Shown here: piece by piece, positions 1 to 10,560 of the stretch
How the letters are laid out: the number at the start of each line of letters is the position of its first letter
How positions within the stretch are numbered: position 1 is the first letter of the stretch
Source: Achromobacter spanius
Lineage (GTDB): Bacteria; Pseudomonadota; Gammaproteobacteria; Burkholderiales; Burkholderiaceae_B
Assembly: GCF_029637605.1 (NCBI RefSeq)
Contig: NZ_CP121261.1
Coordinates: forward strand, 4,650,001-4,714,000
Length of the DNA: 64,000 bases
Direction of reading: 5' to 3'
Position numbers and translations under genes: made by a program
The notes under the pieces: generated by a model
What the model was told of the DNA's origin: nothing
Database searches by the model: none
The model's input: only the letters and a program-made list of their open reading frames with translations

Positions 1-636
1 CAGCGCGGAATAGCCCATTTCGAACATCATCGAGATATGGCCGCCCATCAAGTCAGTGGCGGCAAGGCTGCCGCCCTTGTACGGCACGTGCACGATGTCG
101 ATCTTGGCTTGTTCACGGAACATTTCGCCTGACAGGTGATGCGCGCCGCCCACGCCGGACGAGCCGAACGACAGCTTGCCGGGTTGCTTCTTGGCCAGCG
201 CGATCAGGTCGTCCAGCGTCTTGACCGGCAGTTCGTTGTTCACGCTCAGTACCAGCGGGCTGGTCTCGATCAGGATGATCGGCGCCAGGTCCTTTTGCGG
301 GTTGTAGGGCATGTCCTTCATCAGCGTCGGGTTGACCGCCATCGGCGCCAGGTTGCCCGTGCCGATGGTGTAGCCGTCCGGCGCGGCCTTGGCGATCAGG
401 CTGGTGCCGACCACGCCACCCGCGCCCGCCTTGTTTTCAACCACGATGGGCTGCCCCAGCGATTCGCCCAGCTTGCGTGCCAGGAGCCGCACGCGCGTGT
501 CGGCAAATCCGCCCGGCGCGTAGGGCACGATCATGGTGATGGGCTTGGTGGGCCAGTCGGTGGCTTGGGCGTGGGCGGCGCCGCTGAAGGCGGTAACAGC
601 CGCCAGGGTGGCAATCAGGGGACGCAGTGCTTTCAT
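1..636 (-). CDS. Bug-family tripartite tricarboxylate transporter substrate-binding protein (partial, C-terminus off the window)
   Basis: Periplasmic solute receptor of the Bug (TctC) family, which binds small carboxylates. The start at 636 gives a signal peptide (MKALRPLIATLAAVTAFSGAAHA) followed by the family hallmarks WPTKPITMIVPYAPGG, then VENKAGAGG, a GT-x-LIAKAAPDGYT stretch and LPVKTLDDL. The frame is open through position 1, so about 212 of the usual 320 or so residues are present. It lies 23 bp downstream of the MFS gene on the same strand and is probably cotranscribed with it. The ligand cannot be read from the sequence. Bug genes are greatly expanded in Bordetella and Achromobacter, and many are not linked to a membrane component, as seems to be the case here within the visible part. 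Confidence 0.93.
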   Translation of the reverse strand, partial: MKALRPLIATLAAVTAFSGAAHAQATDWPTKPITMIVPYAPGGFADTRVRLLARKLGESLGQPIVVENKAGAGGVVGTSLIAKAAPDGYTIGTGNLAPMAVNPTLMKDMPYNPQKDLAPIILIETSPLVLSVNNELPVKTLDDLIALAKKQPGKLSFGSSGVGGAHHLSGEMFREQAKIDIVHVPYKGGSLAATDLMGGHISMMFEMGYSAL

Positions 637-659
637 GCTGGGTGACTCCTCGTTCTCTT

Positions 660-1955
660 CTAATGGATGCAGCCCTTGGGGCCGATCGCATTATGCCCAG
701 CGCCTTCGCCTTCTGTGGTGATTTTTCCCAAACGCCATGCCGACAGCGCCAGCAGCGCCGCGCCGCCGCCCAGCACCTGGGGCAAGCCCGCGCCCCAGTG
801 GCCGGCCCACGACGCCAATAGCGGCCCCAGGATCTGGCCAGCCGCAAAGGCGGCAGTCATGATGGCGGCGGCTCGCGGGGCGGCAGCGCCCGCCATGCGC
901 CGAGCTGTCAGCATGCCGGCCTGGGTAATCACCATGAAGGTGCCGCCCACCAGCAGCGCGGCCACGATCACGGCGGCAATGTGGTGCCACAGCGCCACGG
1001 TCAGCATGCCGGCGGCCATCAGCGCCTGAGCGGCTTGCCAGACGCGCTTTTCGTCGCGTCCGCGCGCCAGGCGAGGAACCAGCAGACAAGACACCGCCGC
1101 GGCCAGGCCAAACAGCGGCCAGGCCCAGCCGAAGATGGCGGGGTTGGGGATAAGCTGCTTGGCCATCGCGGGCAGGAACGTCGCGGGGATGATGTAACCC
1201 ACGCCGAACACGCCGTAGTGCAGCGCCAGGCGGGGGGTGGCGCTGGGCAAGCGGGCGGGCGGTGTGGAGGTCTGTGGCTTTGGGGTGCTTGCAGTGTTTG
1301 GGGCGTTTGCGGCGTGCGCATGCGCTGCGCTTGGCGCGGTCTGCGCGGCCGGCGCCGCTGCTGCCGCCGGCCGGTTCAGGCCCGGCCAAGCCATGGCGGA
1401 CAACGCCAGCGTCAGCGCGCCCAGCATCAGCCAATTGCCGTCAGCTCCCACCTGCCCGGCCATCAGGACCAGGCAGGCCAGCCCCGTCAGCGCGATACCG
1501 GCGCCCACTCCGGCGTAGGTCAGCGCCGCCGTGGCGGCTTCGCGCGGGTCTCCCGTGGGCACGGCGCGGCTGGAGGCCACGCAGATGAAGGCGCTGGCGC
1601 TGGCGTAGCCGGCGGCCAGCCGCAGCGCACACCAAACCGCCACATCATGAGTAAGCGGCATGGCCAGGGTCAAAAGCGCGACGGCCAGCAGGCTGATGGC
1701 AAGCTGGGCGCGGGCGTGGCGCACTGGCCAGGCCACGGCGGCCAGCGCGCCCAACAGGTAGCCAGCGTAGTTGGCCGATGCAATCCAGCTTCCCTGGGCC
1801 AGCGACAGCCCGCCTTCCTGGGCCATCAGCGGCCACACCGGCGTGAAGGCAAAGCGGCCGATGCCCATGGCGGAGGCCAGCGCCAGCGCGGCTGGCCACG
1901 CCAGGCTGAGCGCGCTGCGGGAATCGGAAACGGAAGGGTAAGCAGGCGTTGACAT
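660..1955 (-). CDS. YbfB/YjiJ-family MFS transporter
   Basis: Inner-membrane major facilitator protein of 431 residues. The N-terminal segment LALASAMGIGRFAFTPVWPLM is typical of the YbfB/YjiJ group, and about twelve hydrophobic segments follow. The central loop (about residues 205-235) is a low-complexity Ala/Pro/Thr/His stretch that joins the two six-helix halves and is longer than usual. It is divergent from the LysR gene, with about 64 bp between starts, so that regulator probably controls it. The downstream Bug gene on the same strand suggests that both handle a related metabolite. The substrate is unknown. Confidence 0.88.
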   Translation of the reverse strand: MSTPAYPSVSDSRSALSLAWPAALALASAMGIGRFAFTPVWPLMAQEGGLSLAQGSWIASANYAGYLLGALAAVAWPVRHARAQLAISLLAVALLTLAMPLTHDVAVWCALRLAAGYASASAFICVASSRAVPTGDPREAATAALTYAGVGAGIALTGLACLVLMAGQVGADGNWLMLGALTLALSAMAWPGLNRPAAAAAPAAQTAPSAAHAHAANAPNTASTPKPQTSTPPARLPSATPRLALHYGVFGVGYIIPATFLPAMAKQLIPNPAIFGWAWPLFGLAAAVSCLLVPRLARGRDEKRVWQAAQALMAAGMLTVALWHHIAAVIVAALLVGGTFMVITQAGMLTARRMAGAAAPRAAAIMTAAFAAGQILGPLLASWAGHWGAGLPQVLGGGAALLALSAWRLGKITTEGEGAGHNAIGPKGCIH

Positions 1956-2000
1956 GTGCCCACTCTACGGCTGTACTTATATCTTGAATAGTGAATTATT

Positions 2001-2016
2001 AAGAACACAGGTTCTT
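2001..2016. promoter_or_regulatory. Inverted repeat next to the LysR start codon
   Basis: AAGAAC-ACAG-GTTCTT is a perfect 6-bp inverted repeat that ends four bases before the chosen LysR start. It lies in the only AT-rich stretch of the divergent MFS/LysR intergenic region. LysR regulators commonly bind such dyads in divergent promoters and repress their own gene. Assignment as the operator is inference. Confidence 0.45.
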
Positions 2017-2019
2017 GAA

Positions 2020-2892
2020 ATGAGAAATTTGGATCTCGACGCCTTGCAGATTTTCAAAGCGGTGGCCGATCAGGGCGGCGTGGCGCGCGCCGCCGCGCAC
2101 CTGAACCGGGTGCAGTCGAATGTGTCGACGCGCTTGAAGCAGTTGGAGGCGTCACTGAACGCCCCGCTTTTCAGGCGCCAGAATCGCCGGCTGGTGTTGT
2201 CGGACCAGGGGCGTGTGCTGCTGTCGTACGCTGACCGCCTGCTGCGCCTGTCCGACGAAGCCCAGGCCGCCGTGCGCGATGGCGCGCCGCAAGGCGTGCT
2301 GCGCATCGGCACCATGGAAAGCACGGCGGCCGCGCGCTTGCCGCCTATTCTGGCGGCCTATCACGCAGCCTGGCCGCAAGTGGGTATCGAGCTTGTTACC
2401 GGCACGTCGGGCGCGCTGGCGGCCAAGGTGCGCAATTACGAGATCGAAGCCGCCTTCGTGGCCCAGCCGTTTCCCGACGAGGGCCTGGCGGCCATGGATG
2501 CCTTCGATGAAGACCTGGCACTGATTTCGCCGCTGGCCTGGGGCGACATCGACGGTGCTCGCGACGTGGGCGGCCGCACGGTGATCGCGTTTGCGGCCGG
2601 GTGTTCGTATCGGCGCATCCTGGAATCCTGGCTGAACCATGAAGGCGTGGCGCCCGCGCGGGTGATGGAGTTTGCGTCGTATCACGCCATCGTGGCGTGC
2701 GTGGCCGCGGGCTCTGGCGTGGCCATCGTGCCGCGTTCAGTGTTGGCGGTGTTGGGCGCGGAGCATTCCGTTCGCGTCAGTGCGCTGCGCGGTCCGTATG
2801 GGCAGGCGCGCACGCAGTTGGTCTGGCGCGGGGATGACGACACGCCTGCGCTGCAGGCCTTGCGTCGGCAGCTGCAGCCTGAAGGCGATTGA
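2020..2892 (+). CDS. LysR-family transcriptional regulator
   Basis: DNA-binding regulator of 290 residues. The N-terminal winged helix-turn-helix is clear: LDALQIFKAVADQGGVARAA, then LNRVQSNVSTRLKQLE and FRRQNRRLVLSDQG. A type 2 periplasmic-binding-like effector domain follows from about residue 90 (LRIGTMESTAAARLPPIL). I chose the ATG at 2020 (MRNLDLDALQ) rather than the in-frame ATG at 1954, because the HTH normally begins within a few residues of the start and the upstream 22 codons would overlap the divergent MFS start. It likely controls the divergent MFS (and Bug) genes; the effector is unknown. Confidence 0.92.
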   Translation: MRNLDLDALQIFKAVADQGGVARAAAHLNRVQSNVSTRLKQLEASLNAPLFRRQNRRLVLSDQGRVLLSYADRLLRLSDEAQAAVRDGAPQGVLRIGTMESTAAARLPPILAAYHAAWPQVGIELVTGTSGALAAKVRNYEIEAAFVAQPFPDEGLAAMDAFDEDLALISPLAWGDIDGARDVGGRTVIAFAAGCSYRRILESWLNHEGVAPARVMEFASYHAIVACVAAGSGVAIVPRSVLAVLGAEHSVRVSALRGPYGQARTQLVWRGDDDTPALQALRRQLQPEGD

Positions 2893-2939
2893 TCTGGTGC
2901 GGGTTGCGCGGCATGTCGCGCAACCGGTCCTATCTATGC

Positions 2940-3578
2940 TTAGAAGCGGTAACCCACGCCCAGTGTCGCCACCCACGGGTCGATGCGCGCGGTGCCGATG
3001 TGCTGGCCGTCCAGCTTCACCTTCGACTTGATGTCGATGTAGCGGATGTCCGCGTTCATGAACCAGCGTTCGTTGATCTTGAAGTCCGCGCCCAGTTGCG
3101 CGGCCACGCCCCAGGAATCACCCATCTTCAAGTCCGATCCCTTCAGCGCGCCTTCGGCCTGGGTGTCGAAGAAGTGCGTGTAGTTGATGCCGACGCCGAT
3201 GTAAGGCTGGATCATGCTGTCCGGCAAGATGTGCCATTGCAGGCTTAGCGTGGGAGGCAGTTGCTTGCTCGACCCGATCTTGCCCAGGCCGCTGCCGCTG
3301 ACGTCATGCTGGAACGGCCAGGCGCCCAGCAGTTCAATACCGATGTTGCGCGTCACCATATAGCCCAGCGTGAAGCTGGGGCGCACGTTGTTGTTGGCGT
3401 CCAGCTTGACGCTGCCATCCAGTACCGTGCCGTTGTTGGAAGAGGGGCGAACCTGCGTGACGCCCACCCGGAACAGCACGTCGCCCGCTTCATGCGCGTG
3501 CGCCGGGGCGGCAAGCCCGCTGGCGGCGATCAGTCCGGCAATGGCGGTGGCGCGGATACGCCCGTTCAGCGAAAACAT
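2940..3578 (-). CDS. ompW: OmpW-family outer-membrane protein
   Basis: Eight-stranded beta-barrel of the OmpW family, which forms a narrow hydrophobic channel in the outer membrane. The start at 3578 (MFSLNGRI) has a good ribosome site (GGAGAAG) and gives a signal peptide ending AAPAHA before HEAGDVLFRVGVTQVRP, the characteristic OmpW opening. The protein ends in YRF, a terminal aromatic residue as the outer-membrane insertion machinery requires. The length of 212 residues is normal. An ATG 12 codons upstream is in frame but would bury the signal peptide. It is monocistronic, followed at a distance by gltD on the same strand. Confidence 0.93.
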   Translation of the reverse strand: MFSLNGRIRATAIAGLIAASGLAAPAHAHEAGDVLFRVGVTQVRPSSNNGTVLDGSVKLDANNNVRPSFTLGYMVTRNIGIELLGAWPFQHDVSGSGLGKIGSSKQLPPTLSLQWHILPDSMIQPYIGVGINYTHFFDTQAEGALKGSDLKMGDSWGVAAQLGADFKINERWFMNADIRYIDIKSKVKLDGQHIGTARIDPWVATLGVGYRF

Positions 3579-3715
3579 TTTTCTTCTCCGATCTTTCCAT
3601 GAGGGTGAGGCCACAGGTTCTCAGACCTGGCGCCTGACCCGATTGACGTGTATCAAGCCGTGAAAAGATGCGGACCGCGCCGTGGCGGCGCGGCAACAGC
3701 CGCTTCGCGACGCAC

Positions 3716-3782
3716 CGTAGGATGGGTGTAGCGCGAGAGATTTCAAAAAAGAACGCTGACGCTGATCGCGCGAAACCCATCA
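3716..3782 (+). repeat. REP-like 67-bp palindromic repeat, copy A
   Basis: This runs from CGTAGGATGGGTG to AACCCATCA and is one of five related units in the window. Its two ends can pair (GATGGGT with ACCCATC). Relative to copies D and E it has two changes in the arms (GTGTAGCGCGA, CGCGAAACCC). It forms an inverted pair with copy B 47 bp away, in the ompW-gltD gap. Confidence 0.8.
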
Positions 3783-3829
3783 AGCAACGCCGGATTTTTC
3801 TGAAGAGCAGCCATATCGCAAGCGCTGCA

Positions 3830-3896
3830 TGATGGGTTGCGCGCGTTGGAGGGCAGCATTCTTCTATCGTTTCATTCGCGCTTCACCCATCCTACG
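3830..3896 (-). repeat. REP-like 67-bp palindromic repeat, copy B
   Basis: Opposite orientation to copy A: TGATGGGTTGCGCGC at the left end and CGCTTCACCCATCCTACG at the right. The remaining 3783-3829 and 3897-3993 contain no gene I can support; 3897-3993 has a separate inverted repeat of the CATTCGCCGCC type (CATTCGCCGCCTT with AAGGCGGCGAATG, about 3925-3972) that could end gltBD transcription. Confidence 0.8.
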
Positions 3897-3993
3897 TCCA
3901 GCCCGCAACGCCGTCGGGTGGCCGCCCAAATAGCATTCGCCGCCTTGGCGCTACGGCGCGAAGGCGGCGAATGGGTGTTGCAGAGCCTGAGGA

Positions 3994-5460
3994 TCAGCGC
4001 GGCAGTTCGCTGCTGCCCATCAGGAATTCATCCACCGAGCGTGCGCATTGGCGGCCTTCGCGGATGGCCCAGACCACCAGCGATTGGCCACGGCGCATGT
4101 CGCCCGCCGCGAAGACTTTTTCCACGTTGGTGCGGTAGTCGTCGGTGTTGGCGCGCACGTTGCCGCGCCCGTCGCGATCCACGCCGAAAGATTCCAGCAC
4201 GGTCTGCACCGGCGACACAAAGCCCATGGCCAGCAGCACCAGGTCAGCCTTGATCTCGAACTCCGAGCCCTCGACTTCGCGCATCTTCATCTGGCCGGTG
4301 GCGTCGTCCTTGAACCATTCGACGCGCGCGCCGACCAGCTTTTCGACCTTGCCGTTGCTGCCCTTGAGCAGCTTGGTGGTCACGGACCAGTCGCGATCGC
4401 AGCCTTCTTCGTGCGAGGACGACGTACGCATCTTCAGCGGCCAGTACGGCCACGTCATGGTTTTGTTTTCGGATTCGGGCGGCTGCGGCATCAGCTCGAA
4501 TTGCGTGACCGAGGCCGCGCCATGGCGGTTGCTGGTGCCCACGCAGTCCGAACCCGTATCGCCGCCGCCGATCACGACCACGTGCTTGCCCTTGGCCAGC
4601 GTCTGGTTGGCCAGGCGGTCACCCGCCACGGCCTTGTTCTGCTGGCGCAGGAAGTCCATGGCGAAGTACACGCCCGACAATTCGCGGCCAGGAACCGGCA
4701 GGTCGCGCGGCGTTTCCGAACCGCCCGTCATGACGATTGCGTCGAATTCCGTCTTCAGCGATTCCGGCGTGCGCACCGTCAGGCCGTCGGCCACGGGGTC
4801 TTTCGGATTGCCGATGTAGGTAGACGGCGCGAACTCCACGCCTTCCGCTTCCATCTGCGAGATGCGGCGGTCGATCTGGTGCTTTTCCAGCTTGAAGTCG
4901 GGGATGCCGTAGCGCAGCAGGCCGCCGATGCGGTCGCTCTTTTCGAACAGCGTCACCGAGTGGCCGGCGCGCGCCAGTTGCTGCGCGCACGCCATGCCGG
5001 CGGGGCCGGAGCCCACCACCGCGACTTTCTTGCCCGTCTTGCGGGCCGGCACCTGCGGCGCCACCCAGCCTTCTTCCCAGCCCTTGTCGATGATCGCGTG
5101 TTCGATGGACTTGATGCCCACGGCGTCGCTGTTGATGTTCAAGGTACAGGCGGCTTCACACGGCGCCGGGCAGATGCGGCCGGTGAACTCGGGGAAGTTG
5201 TTGGTGGAGTGCAGCACGTCCAGCGCGCGGCGCCAGTCCTGCTTGTACACCAGGTCATTCCAGTCGGGGATGATGTTGTTGACCGGGCAGCCGTTGTTGC
5301 AGAACGGGATGCCGCAGTCCATGCAGCGCGCGGCTTGCTGCTTGGCCTGATCATCCGTCAGATGCAGCACGAATTCGCGCCAGTTCTTCAGCCGCTTCTG
5401 CGGGGCCTCGGAGGCCTCCTGCAGACGCTGAAATTCCATAAAGCCAGTAATCTTTCCCAT
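3994..5460 (-). CDS. gltD: Glutamate synthase (NADPH) small subunit
   Basis: The beta subunit of bacterial GOGAT takes electrons from NADPH through FAD and passes them by 4Fe-4S centres to GltB, for synthesis of glutamate from glutamine and 2-oxoglutarate. It has 488 residues, the normal length. Visible features are the N-terminal ferredoxin-like Cys motifs ([17 protein letters not shown]), a second set ([12 protein letters not shown]), the FAD dinucleotide fold [21 protein letters not shown] and the NADPH fold [17 protein letters not shown]. The start at 5460 ([12 protein letters not shown]) was chosen over one 15 codons upstream, which would run into gltB. It lies 8 bp downstream of gltB and is cotranscribed. 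Confidence 0.98.
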   Translation of the reverse strand: MGKITGFMEFQRLQEASEAPQKRLKNWREFVLHLTDDQAKQQAARCMDCGIPFCNNGCPVNNIIPDWNDLVYKQDWRRALDVLHSTNNFPEFTGRICPAPCEAACTLNINSDAVGIKSIEHAIIDKGWEEGWVAPQVPARKTGKKVAVVGSGPAGMACAQQLARAGHSVTLFEKSDRIGGLLRYGIPDFKLEKHQIDRRISQMEAEGVEFAPSTYIGNPKDPVADGLTVRTPESLKTEFDAIVMTGGSETPRDLPVPGRELSGVYFAMDFLRQQNKAVAGDRLANQTLAKGKHVVVIGGGDTGSDCVGTSNRHGAASVTQFELMPQPPESENKTMTWPYWPLKMRTSSSHEEGCDRDWSVTTKLLKGSNGKVEKLVGARVEWFKDDATGQMKMREVEGSEFEIKADLVLLAMGFVSPVQTVLESFGVDRDGRGNVRANTDDYRTNVEKVFAAGDMRRGQSLVVWAIREGRQCARSVDEFLMGSSELPR

Positions 5461-5468
5461 GGTATTCC

Positions 5469-8400
5469 TCACGCAGCCAATTGTTGCTGATTGGCCGCAC
5501 GCCACATTTCACCCAATGCGCGACGGTAGTCCGTCGGCATGACCTTTACGAACTTGCCGCGCGAGGCTTCCCAGTCGCCCAGGATTTCGCGGGCGCGGTA
5601 GCTGCCGGTGTAGCGGAAGTGGTCTTCCACCAGGCGGCGCAAGATGGTTTCATCCGTCTCGCGTTCGCCACCGCGCTGCGCGCTGTGCCAGATGTCGATG
5701 TTGTTCAGCGCCTGCTGTTCCGCATGCGGCGCCACGCTTTCCAGTTCCACCATGGACAGGTTCACGCGGTGCTTGAGCGTGCGCTCCGGATCCCACACAT
5801 AGGCCACGCCGCCCGACATGCCGGCCGCGAAGTTACGGCCCGTGGCGCCCAGCACCACGACCGTGCCGCCCGTCATGTATTCGCAGCCGTGGTCGCCCGT
5901 GCCTTCCACAACCGTGGCCGCGCCCGAGTTACGCACCGCGAAGCGTTCGCCGGCCACGCCGTTGAAGAACGCTTCACCCGCCAACGCGCCGTACAGCACG
6001 GTGTTGCCGGCAATGATGTGGTCGGGGCCGAAGCCGCGGAAGTCGTTGGGCGAGCGCACGATGATGCGGCCGCCCGACAAGCCCTTGCCGACGTAGTCGT
6101 TGCCTTCACCCACCAGGTCCATCGTGATGCCGTGCGCCAGGAACGCGCCGAAGCTTTGGCCGGCGGTGCCGTTGCACTGGATGTGGATGGTGTCGTCCGG
6201 CAGCCCGTCGTGGCCGTAGCGCGAGGCCACGGCGCCCGACAGCATGGCGCCGATGGTGCGGTTGCGGTTGCGCACCGGCACGATGAACGACACTTTCTCG
6301 CCACGCTCAAGCGCGGGGCGGCTGCGGTCGATCAACTGGTGGTCCAGCGCGTTGGCCAGGCCGTGATCCTGCTCTTCGGTCTGGCGCACGTCGGCGTCGG
6401 ACTGCGTTTGATGGAACACGCGGGCGAAGTCCAGGCCTTGCGCCTTCCAGTGTTCCACGCCCGAACGCATGTCCAGCAGATCGGCGCGGCCGATCAGGTC
6501 GTCGAATTTGCGAATGCCCAGCTGCGCCATGATCTCGCGCACTTCTTCGGCGATGAAGAAGAAGAAGTTCACGACGTGTTCCGGCTTGCCCTGGAATTTC
6601 TTGCGCAGAACCGGGTCTTGCGTGGCCACGCCCACCGGGCAGGTGTTCAGGTGGCACTTGCGCATCATGATGCAGCCTTCCACCACCAGCGGCGCCGTCG
6701 CGAAACCGAATTCATCAGCGCCCAGCAGCGCGCCGATGACGACGTCGCGGCCGGTCTTCATCTGGCCGTCGGCCTGCACGCGGATGCGGCTGCGCAGGCG
6801 GTTCAGCACCAAGGTCTGCTGCGTTTCGGCCAGGCCCAGTTCCCACGGCGTGCCCACGTGCTTGATGGACGACACCGGGGACGCGCCCGTGCCGCCGTCA
6901 TGGCCGGCGATCACAACGTGATCGGCCTTGGCTTTGGCAACACCGGCGGCCACCGTGCCCACGCCCACTTCGGACACCAGCTTGACCGACACCGAGGCCT
7001 TGGAATTCACGTTCTTCAGATCGTGGATCAGTTGGGCCAGGTCTTCAATGGAATAGATGTCGTGGTGCGGCGGGGGCGAAATCAGGCCCACGCCCGGCAC
7101 CGAATAGCGCAGCTTGGCGATGTATTCCGACACTTTGTGGCCGGGCAACTGGCCGCCTTCGCCGGGCTTGGCGCCCTGGGCCATCTTGATCTGGATCTGG
7201 TCGGCGGACGACAGGTATTCGGCGGTCACGCCGAAACGGCCCGAGGCCACCTGCTTGATCTTCGAACGCAGCGAGTCGCCCTTCTTCAGCGCAACGTCGG
7301 CTTCGATACGGTCGGAACCGAGCAGCGAGGCCAGCGTGTCGCCGTCCTTGATGGTGCTCTTGCCTTCGCGCATCTCGGCGCGGTAGCGCAGTTCGTCTTC
7401 GCCGCCTTCGCCTGTGTTGGATTTGCCGCCGATGCGGTTCATGGCCACGGCCAGCACCGAGTGCGCTTCGGTCGAGATCGAACCCAGCGACATGGCGCCG
7501 GTGGCAAAGCGCTTGACGATGTCCTTGGCCGATTCCACGTCATCCAGCGGAATGGCGCGCGTGGGGTCGAAGCGGAACTCGAACAGGCCGCGCAAGGTCA
7601 TGTGGCGACGGCTTTGGTCGTTGATGATCTGCGCGTATTCCTTGTACGTGCGGTAGTTGTTGGCGCGCGAGGCGTGCTGCAGCTTGGCGATGGAATCCGG
7701 CGTCCACATGTGCTCTTCGCCGCGCACGCGGTAGGCGTATTCGCCGCCCGCGTCCAGGTCGTTGGCCAGCACCGGGTCGGTGCTGAACGCAGCGCGATGC
7801 TGGCGCAGCGCTTCTTCGGCCACCTGGAAAATACCGATGCCTTCGATGTTGGACGAGGTGCCGGTGAAGTACTTGTCCACCAGTTTGCTTTGCAGGCCCA
7901 CGGCTTCGAAGATCTGCGCGCCGGTGTACGACATATAGGTCGAAATGCCCATCTTGGACATGACCTTGTTCAGGCCCTTGCCGATGGCCTTGATGAAGTT
8001 CTTGACCGCCTTTTCGGGGTCATTCATCTTGCCCAGCGATTCCAGCGCCAGGTAGGGGTGGATGGCTTCGGCGCCGTAGCCGCCCAGCAGCGCGAAGTGG
8101 TGCACTTCACGCGCCGAACCAGTTTCCACGACCAGGCCGGTGTTGGTGCGCAGGCCGGCGCGGATCAGGTGCTGGTGCACGGCGGACGTTGCCAGCAGCG
8201 CGGGGATGGCCACGCGCTCGCTGTCGACCAGGCGGTCCGACACGATCAGGATGTTGTAGCCGCTTTGCACGGCATCGACGGCGCGCGCACACAGCGCGGC
8301 CACGCGGGCTTCAATGCCCTCGGAGCCCCAGGCGGCGGGGTACGTGATGTCCAGCTCGAAGCTGCGGAATTTCTTGCCCGTGACCTGTTCGATGTCGCGG

Positions 8401-10208
8401 ATCTGCGCCATGGCGGCGAAGTCCAGCACCGGCTGCGACACTTCCAGGCGCAGCGGCGGATTGACGTTGTTGATGTCCAGCAGGTTGGGTTTGGGGCCGA
8501 TAAACGACACCAAGGACATCACCAACTGTTCGCGGATGGGGTCGATGGGCGGGTTCGTGACCTGCGCGAACAACTGGCGGAAATAGTTGTAGAACGGCTT
8601 GGCGCGGTCAGACAGCACGGCCAGCGGGGCGTCGTTGCCCATCGAGCCGATCACTTCCTCGCCGGTCGACGCCATGGGTTCCAGGATGAACTTGTAGTCT
8701 TCCTGGGTCCAGCCGAAGGCTTGCTGGCGGTCCAGCAGCGACACGGCCGACTGCGTGGCAACGGCCGTCTGGCGCGGGGCGGGCAGCGATTCCAGCTTGA
8801 TCTGCAGGCGCTCGATCCATTGGCGATACGGGCGGCTGTTGGCCAGTTGCAGCTTGATTTCGGCGTCGTCGATGATGCGACCTTGTTCCAGGTCGATCAG
8901 GAACATCTTGCCCGGTTGCAGGCGCCACTTCTTGACGATGCGGTTTTCCGGAATCGACAGCGTGCCGGCTTCGGACGCCAGGATGACCATGTCGTCATCG
9001 GTGACCAGATAGCGGGCGGGGCGCAGGCCGTTGCGGTCCAGCGTGGCGCCGATCTGGCGGCCATCGGTGAACGCGACGGCGGCGGGGCCGTCCCACGGCT
9101 CCATCATGGCGGCGTGATATTCGTAGAACGCGCGGCGCGACTCGTCCATCTGCGTGTGCTGTTCCCAGGCTTCCGGGATCATCATCATCATGGCGTGGGC
9201 CAGGGAATAGCCCGAATTCACCAGCAGTTCCAGGCAGTTGTCGAACGTGGCGGTGTCCGACTGGCCTTCGTAGACGATGGGGTAAAGCTTCTTCAGGTCG
9301 TCGCCCAGCACGGCCGACTGCATCATGCCTTCGCGGGCGCGCAGCCAGTTGAAGTTGCCCTTGACCGTGTTGATTTCGCCGTTGTGGGCAATCATGCGGT
9401 ACGGGTGGGCCAGCGGCCAGGCGGGGAACGTGTTGGTCGAGAAGCGTTGGTGCACCAGCGCCAGCGCGGACACCGTGCGGGTGTCGGCCAGGTCGCGGTA
9501 GTAGCGGCCAACCTGGTCGGCCAGCAGCAGGCCTTTGTAGACCACGGTGCGCACCGACGCCGACGGCACGAAGTATTCCTTGCCGTGGGCCAGATGCATG
9601 GCCTGGATGGCGTGGCTGGCGGTCTTGCGGATGACGTACAGCTTGCGTTCCAGCGCGTCGGGCACCATCACGTCGGCGCCACGGCCGATGAACAACTGGC
9701 GGATGACGGGTTCGCAATCGCGCACGGTGGGCGACATGGGCATGTCGACGTCCACCGGCACATTGCGCCAGCCCAGCACGACCTGGCCTTCGGCGCGCAC
9801 CGAGCGTTCAAGCTCTTGCTCGCAAGCCAGGCGCGAAGCGGTTTCCTTGGGCAGGAACACCATGGCCACGCCGTATTCGCCCGGAGGCGGCAGGATGATG
9901 CCTTGCTGGCCGAGTTCGTCGCGATAGAGCGTGTCGGGAATCTGGATCAGGATGCCAGCGCCGTCGCCCATCAGCTTGTCCGCGCCAACCGCGCCGCGGT
10001 GGTCCAGATTTTCAAGGATCTTCAGGCCTTGCTGGATGATCGCGTGGCTTTTCTTGCCCTTGATGTGCGCAACGAACCCAACGCCGCAGGCGTCATGCTC
10101 GTTCTTGGGGTGGTACAGACCCTGGGCCGCGGGCATACCGATGCGGGACGCATCGATAGGGGTGGCCTTGGGCGTGGGACAGGATTCGATCGGGGTAATT
10201 TGGGGCAT
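5469..10208 (-). CDS. gltB: Glutamate synthase (NADPH) large subunit
   Basis: The alpha subunit of GOGAT has 1,579 residues from the start at 10208. The first 40 residues form a propeptide, and Cys41 in [11 protein letters not shown] becomes the N-terminal nucleophile of the glutaminase domain (also [11 protein letters not shown]). A central domain and the FMN-binding synthase domain follow ([37 protein letters not shown]). The 3Fe-4S ligands lie in [15 protein letters not shown] near residue 1180, and a C-terminal GXGXG beta-helix ends the protein. An alternative start 21 codons upstream would lengthen the propeptide and is less likely. It forms an operon with gltD for ammonia assimilation. 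Confidence 0.98.
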   Translation of the reverse strand: MPQITPIESCPTPKATPIDASRIGMPAAQGLYHPKNEHDACGVGFVAHIKGKKSHAIIQQGLKILENLDHRGAVGADKLMGDGAGILIQIPDTLYRDELGQQGIILPPPGEYGVAMVFLPKETASRLACEQELERSVRAEGQVVLGWRNVPVDVDMPMSPTVRDCEPVIRQLFIGRGADVMVPDALERKLYVIRKTASHAIQAMHLAHGKEYFVPSASVRTVVYKGLLLADQVGRYYRDLADTRTVSALALVHQRFSTNTFPAWPLAHPYRMIAHNGEINTVKGNFNWLRAREGMMQSAVLGDDLKKLYPIVYEGQSDTATFDNCLELLVNSGYSLAHAMMMMIPEAWEQHTQMDESRRAFYEYHAAMMEPWDGPAAVAFTDGRQIGATLDRNGLRPARYLVTDDDMVILASEAGTLSIPENRIVKKWRLQPGKMFLIDLEQGRIIDDAEIKLQLANSRPYRQWIERLQIKLESLPAPRQTAVATQSAVSLLDRQQAFGWTQEDYKFILEPMASTGEEVIGSMGNDAPLAVLSDRAKPFYNYFRQLFAQVTNPPIDPIREQLVMSLVSFIGPKPNLLDINNVNPPLRLEVSQPVLDFAAMAQIRDIEQVTGKKFRSFELDITYPAAWGSEGIEARVAALCARAVDAVQSGYNILIVSDRLVDSERVAIPALLATSAVHQHLIRAGLRTNTGLVVETGSAREVHHFALLGGYGAEAIHPYLALESLGKMNDPEKAVKNFIKAIGKGLNKVMSKMGISTYMSYTGAQIFEAVGLQSKLVDKYFTGTSSNIEGIGIFQVAEEALRQHRAAFSTDPVLANDLDAGGEYAYRVRGEEHMWTPDSIAKLQHASRANNYRTYKEYAQIINDQSRRHMTLRGLFEFRFDPTRAIPLDDVESAKDIVKRFATGAMSLGSISTEAHSVLAVAMNRIGGKSNTGEGGEDELRYRAEMREGKSTIKDGDTLASLLGSDRIEADVALKKGDSLRSKIKQVASGRFGVTAEYLSSADQIQIKMAQGAKPGEGGQLPGHKVSEYIAKLRYSVPGVGLISPPPHHDIYSIEDLAQLIHDLKNVNSKASVSVKLVSEVGVGTVAAGVAKAKADHVVIAGHDGGTGASPVSSIKHVGTPWELGLAETQQTLVLNRLRSRIRVQADGQMKTGRDVVIGALLGADEFGFATAPLVVEGCIMMRKCHLNTCPVGVATQDPVLRKKFQGKPEHVVNFFFFIAEEVREIMAQLGIRKFDDLIGRADLLDMRSGVEHWKAQGLDFARVFHQTQSDADVRQTEEQDHGLANALDHQLIDRSRPALERGEKVSFIVPVRNRNRTIGAMLSGAVASRYGHDGLPDDTIHIQCNGTAGQSFGAFLAHGITMDLVGEGNDYVGKGLSGGRIIVRSPNDFRGFGPDHIIAGNTVLYGALAGEAFFNGVAGERFAVRNSGAATVVEGTGDHGCEYMTGGTVVVLGATGRNFAAGMSGGVAYVWDPERTLKHRVNLSMVELESVAPHAEQQALNNIDIWHSAQRGGERETDETILRRLVEDHFRYTGSYRAREILGDWEASRGKFVKVMPTDYRRALGEMWRAANQQQLAA

Positions 10209-10560
10209 GGCGCGCTCCGCAGTGAGCCTGCGTCGTAATGTTGCAGTGCAGGAGACGGACAATACCCCCACCAGGGGTAGGGTGCAATAAAAACAAAAGG
10301 GGTATGACCCTATTTATATCGATGCGCCATCATAGGGCATTAATATGGGGACACAACAACGGCCGCATCGTTATTGGCTCAGTGCGCAGGGGTATACGCA
10401 AGCTGGTCCAAGCCTGCACCAAAATCGAACTATTTTGCTTTATGCGTCCCTATTTATTGATGCGCGTCTGCGCCGCGCCTGTGGCAGAAAATGCACAGCC
10501 GGCGACGATTCGACGCACCAAAGGCGCGATAAAAACCCGCCAGCAGGCGGGTTGGGAAAA
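10209..10560. promoter_or_regulatory. gltB upstream region with repeated GGGGTA and CCCTATTTAT motifs
   Basis: This 350-bp stretch has no supported gene and contains the gltBD promoter. TACCCC-N5-GGGGTA at 10263-10279 is a dyad about 55 bases before the gltB start. GGGGTA occurs again at 10299 and 10389. CCCTATTTAT followed closely by GATGCGC occurs at 10308 and again at 10448. The spread of repeated sites suggests binding of a regulator; which one is unknown. Confidence 0.35.
10534..10558 (-). terminator. Hairpin terminator of the RAYT gene
   Basis: AACCCGCC-AGCA-GGCGGGTT is a perfect hairpin immediately beyond the stop codon of the minus-strand RAYT gene. It is followed on that strand by a T-rich run (rev. 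comp. of GCGATAAA), as expected for intrinsic termination. It also separates this gene from the gltB promoter region. Confidence 0.7.

Noticed and set aside
4048..5490. Long plus-strand open frame opposite gltD
   Set aside because: Shadow frame with no family features or ribosome site.
5481..10238. A continuous open frame of about 1,585 codons on the plus strand opposite gltB
   Set aside because: It mirrors gltB codon for codon, has a His/Arg/Ala-rich composition with no motif, and arises from GC-rich third positions. gltB is certain.
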